A stretch of DNA of 64,000 bases from an uncultured Spartobacteria bacterium (GTDB lineage Bacteria; Verrucomicrobiota; Verrucomicrobiia; Chthoniobacterales; Chthoniobacteraceae): positions 1 through 64,000 of the forward strand of contig CAIRYQ010000094.1 in the NCBI GenBank assembly GCA_903882875.1. Direction: 5' to 3'. The notes under the pieces were generated by a model. The model searched no databases. It saw only the letters and a program-made list of their open reading frames with translations, and was not told where the DNA came from. Within the stretch, counting starts at the first letter, position 1, and each line of letters begins with the position of its first letter. Shown here piece by piece: positions 61,426 to 64,000 of this stretch. The translations under genes were made by a program, and so were the position numbers.

Positions 61426-63717
61426 CTATTGGATGAAAATGAACTGCTTCGTGTTCAGCAGCGCGTAGATGAGGGCTTCGATGCTCTTGCAGTCGCTCGC
61501 GCCGCCTCCCAACAGCCTCTGCTTTTCCTGCGCGGTGGGTTTGCGCGCGAGCAGCGCGAGATAAACGGCCTCCACTTGGTCGCCGGAATTTGTGACCGAG
61601 TGCATCAGTGGCGAGAAAGGTGAGAGCACGCCATTGGATGAAATGAGGTCGCCATTCATCAGCGCGAGCGCCTGCGGGATGGAGGCGTTCGGGTTTGCGT
61701 TCTCCACGAAATCGCGGTCGCTCTGACCCATCGTGCGCAGGAAATGTCCGCGTGGGGCGGGGCTGTCGAGTTCGCTCGCGCGCATCCATTCGCCGCGCGC
61801 CTTTTCGCAATACGCGACGAATGCCGTGCGATCCTTTTCCGCAAAGCCGAGCTTTGCGGCGAGTGCGGTGAGGCGTTGCTTTTCAGCCTGCGCGTCGGCT
61901 TCGATTTGTGCGGCAGTCTTCGGTGCGGGGCCGTAGCCGGGGATGTGCATTTTGCGCCATGTCTCGACGGCGAGCACGGCGGGGTTCGTGTTCATCTTGT
62001 AGGTTTCGTCCACGGTGAGCTTCGCGTTCGAGCCGGCTTTTTTATGCACGAGGTTTGTGAGGAGCGGTGTGAGAAAATCACGCACGAAGGCTTCGTTGCG
62101 CTCGCGGTTGAGGCGGCCGATTTCGCGACGCAGCTCGGTCTCGCGCGCCTTGTCGCCTTTGCGCTTGGCCTCGACCTCGGCTTCGCGCGCGGCCTTCTCC
62201 TTCGCCTGAATCACCGTCTCGCTCGCGAGGCTGGCATAGCCGAGGTCCACGGTCGCCTTGCCATCGTAGTTCAGATATGCGTCGGCCACCATGTGCGAGA
62301 CTTGGATGCGCCGTTCGTCGCGAGCCTCGCGGGCAAAATCGCGCGCGTCGGGCTCGTGGTTCGCCAGCGCGACTACGGAATCCCAGACGTGTTCCGCCGT
62401 CATCCGCCGCAGCACCGGCCCCGTGAAATGATACGTGCTTCCCCGTTCAAATTCGCCCGGTGACACCGCCGACTGGTAGGCACGCGTGTTTGCGATGACG
62501 GCGAGGAATGCGCGCATGTCGTAATGCAGCACGACCATCAGCTTTTCGAGATACGCCTCGACTTCCGGCGCCATCGCCTTCGCGTCGTCGCGCAATTCAT
62601 CGAGCGGCTCGATGAGCGCCACGCCGAGCATCTTTTTCCACAGCCGGTTCACGATCACTTTCGTGAATGCGGGATTCTCCGGCGAAGTCATCCAACGCGC
62701 GAAGACCTCCGCGCGATCATCGCCGGGGCTCGGCTCCGCGGCTTTGCCGAAAATCGCCCGCGGCGTCATCACGTCGCCGGGCTTGCCGTCCGGTTGATGG
62801 AAATCGAACGGCAGCTTCAGCACGGCGTCCTGCTTCCGTTCCATCGCGATGGGGCTGAGGAGCTGGCCGATGCCGTGCCGGATGATGTTGAGCACCTTTC
62901 GGAACTCCATCGCATCGAGCCGCTCCTTCTTGCGTGCCTCCGCGGCCTTCCCGCCGTCCTTCGATGCCGCTTTCTCGCGCAGGAAATCCTCATGGATCAC
63001 CTGCTCGCGCGCCTTGAACGCATCGCGCACGCCGGTCAGCGCCTCTTGCACCGGCTTGTTGCCGTAGGTGAATGCCGCGAGGTGATAGAACTCCGTCTGC
63101 TTCCACTTGTCGAACGGATGGTCGTGGCACTGCGCACACTCGATGCGCGTGCCGAGGAAAATGCGCGTGCTGAGCGCCATGTTGTCGAGCGGCATCTCAG
63201 GGTCGCGCAGGTAGTAGCCGATCGCGCCATTTTCCCAGCAATAGCCGCGGGCCGAGAGCATCTCGCGCACGAATTGATCGTATGGCTTGTTCGCGCGCAG
63301 GCTCTCCTTGATGAACTTCGCATACGCTGCGGGCACGACGTTCGCCGTGTTCACGAAATTCGACTTCAGCCGCAGGATGTCGGCCCAGAAATTGTAGAAA
63401 TGCGACACATAGCTCTCGCGCGAGAGCAGATCGTTGATCAAAATGGTGCGTTTGTCCGCCTGCTTCGATTCGAGAAAAACGCGCGCCTCCGACGCAGTCG
63501 GGATGCGCCCCGCGAGGTCGAGGTAGATGCGCCGCACAAAGGTCTCGTCACTGACCGGCGCATTGCCCGTGACGTTCGCGGACTTCCAGTGCGCGGCGAG
63601 CAGCGAGTCAATGTCGGCGACCGCCTTTTGTGTCTGGTCGGGCGTGAGCGCGGCGCGTGCGTGTGGATGAAAAACTGCGAGGCAAAGTAACGCGAGAAGA
63701 AGACGGAACATTTTCAT
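61426..63717 (-). CDS. DUF1549-DUF1553 protein without N-terminal cytochrome motif, copy 3
   Basis: From MKMFRLLLALLCLAVFHPHA (ATG at 63717; other Met codons nearby) the protein has 763 residues. It starts directly with DUF1549 (DSLLAAHWKSANVTGNAPVS) and lacks the extra N-terminal CxxCH region of copies 1 and 2. The internal IECAQCHDHPFDKWKQ is kept. DUF1553 contains MTSPENPAFTKVIVNRLWKK, and a helical charged insert (KAAREAEVEAKRKGDKARE) precedes its second half. It ends LLNTKQFIFIQ. Confidence 0.9.
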   Translation of the reverse strand: MKMFRLLLALLCLAVFHPHARAALTPDQTQKAVADIDSLLAAHWKSANVTGNAPVSDETFVRRIYLDLAGRIPTASEARVFLESKQADKRTILINDLLSRESYVSHFYNFWADILRLKSNFVNTANVVPAAYAKFIKESLRANKPYDQFVREMLSARGYCWENGAIGYYLRDPEMPLDNMALSTRIFLGTRIECAQCHDHPFDKWKQTEFYHLAAFTYGNKPVQEALTGVRDAFKAREQVIHEDFLREKAASKDGGKAAEARKKERLDAMEFRKVLNIIRHGIGQLLSPIAMERKQDAVLKLPFDFHQPDGKPGDVMTPRAIFGKAAEPSPGDDRAEVFARWMTSPENPAFTKVIVNRLWKKMLGVALIEPLDELRDDAKAMAPEVEAYLEKLMVVLHYDMRAFLAVIANTRAYQSAVSPGEFERGSTYHFTGPVLRRMTAEHVWDSVVALANHEPDARDFAREARDERRIQVSHMVADAYLNYDGKATVDLGYASLASETVIQAKEKAAREAEVEAKRKGDKARETELRREIGRLNRERNEAFVRDFLTPLLTNLVHKKAGSNAKLTVDETYKMNTNPAVLAVETWRKMHIPGYGPAPKTAAQIEADAQAEKQRLTALAAKLGFAEKDRTAFVAYCEKARGEWMRASELDSPAPRGHFLRTMGQSDRDFVENANPNASIPQALALMNGDLISSNGVLSPFSPLMHSVTNSGDQVEAVYLALLARKPTAQEKQRLLGGGASDCKSIEALIYALLNTKQFIFIQ

Positions 63718-63752
63718 GGCAGTGCGAATTCGGTAAAGCGTGTGCATGAAAC

Positions 63753-64000
63753 TCAGGCGAAGACTGCGCTGACCGGCTTGCCTTTGTCGGCGACTTTGAA
63801 AGGCCGGCCATTCGGCGCGAGCACCGTTTCATCGAGCGGCAGGCCGAGCGCGAGGCCGATGGTCGCGTTGAAATCCGGAATGGTGATTTCATCATTATCG
63901 ACTTCCTCGGCGGTCTTGTTTGTCGAGCCGAAGACAAAGCCGCCTTTCACACCGCCGCCGAACATCGCGGCGGAAAATGCCTTCGGGTAGTGGTCACGTC
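63753..64000 (-). CDS. DUF1501 protein, copy 3 (C-terminal end, truncated by window)
   Basis: The open frame enters from beyond 64000 and reads RDHYPKAFSAAMFGGGVKGG, then VFGSTNKTAEEVD, PDFNATIGLALGLPLDE and RPFKVADKGKPVSAVFA before stopping at 63753. This is the usual DUF1501 C-terminus. It lies upstream of the DUF1553 gene, the reverse of the order in copies 1 and 2. Confidence 0.85.
   Translation of the reverse strand, partial: RDHYPKAFSAAMFGGGVKGGFVFGSTNKTAEEVDNDEITIPDFNATIGLALGLPLDETVLAPNGRPFKVADKGKPVSAVFA

Overview
The window is a GC-rich chromosomal stretch whose gene content points to a member of the Verrucomicrobiota, most like soil and freshwater Chthoniobacterales/Spartobacteria-type genomes. 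This is inferred from gene families, as no rRNA is present. The main pointers are three DUF1501 / DUF1549-DUF1553 ('PSD1') cassettes with planctomycete-type cytochrome motifs, a DUF1080 lectin-like protein, an exosortase with an EpsI partner, a membrane Ser/Thr kinase with leucine-rich repeats, an ECF sigma factor, an FHA protein, and a KamA-type radical SAM enzyme. Coding density is high. The long open frames lying antisense to most genes are GC artefacts.

Layout. 0-7 kb is a signalling and decay zone. It holds a palindromic repeat, a GNAT gene broken by an in-frame TGA, the frameshifted start of a second kinase, the intact kinase, two small secreted MKTN proteins under near-identical promoter-like elements, a decayed glycoside hydrolase with an IS3-like remnant beside it, an ECF sigma factor and an FHA protein. 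7-14 kb is housekeeping: tRNA-Lys(CTT), priA, thiG overlapping a Xer recombinase, a NagZ-like hydrolase, and a Uma2 protein. 14.5-14.8 kb carries an 11-unit, 21-bp tandem repeat. 14.9-17.9 kb is a toxin-antitoxin island: two paralogous PIN toxins with antitoxins flank a DUF5615/DUF433 pair and a protein with a HEPN-like R-x5-H motif.

17.9-30 kb holds galE, an AsmA-like protein, two overlapping uncharacterised genes, rfbA, an M42 peptidase, a PhoD-like phosphatase, a polysaccharide deacetylase, a dynamin-like GTPase, thioredoxin, and a proline-rich membrane protein with four repeated KET motifs. 30-39 kb holds an EF-hand protein, an RRM protein, KamA, a VOC protein, fdhD, PBP2 translationally linked to an EboB-like TatD hydrolase, and small proteins. 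39-44.4 kb is an envelope polysaccharide block: DUF5989, SxtJ, carbamoyltransferase, O-antigen ligase with TPRs, and a FecR-like protein.

44.5-64 kb holds a TPR protein, a metallophosphoesterase, then the three PSD1/DUF1501 cassettes. Between the second and third lie EpsI, exosortase, a small transaldolase, a decayed gene and a LamG-like secreted protein. The last DUF1501 gene runs off the window.

Two working hypotheses stand out. First, the 14.9-17.9 kb island groups four candidate RNA-cleaving proteins, and its two PIN antitoxins share only a C-terminal RDLSTN tail. Second, a kinase, an FHA protein and a KET-repeat membrane protein could form a phosphothreonine docking pathway. Both are inferences from sequence.
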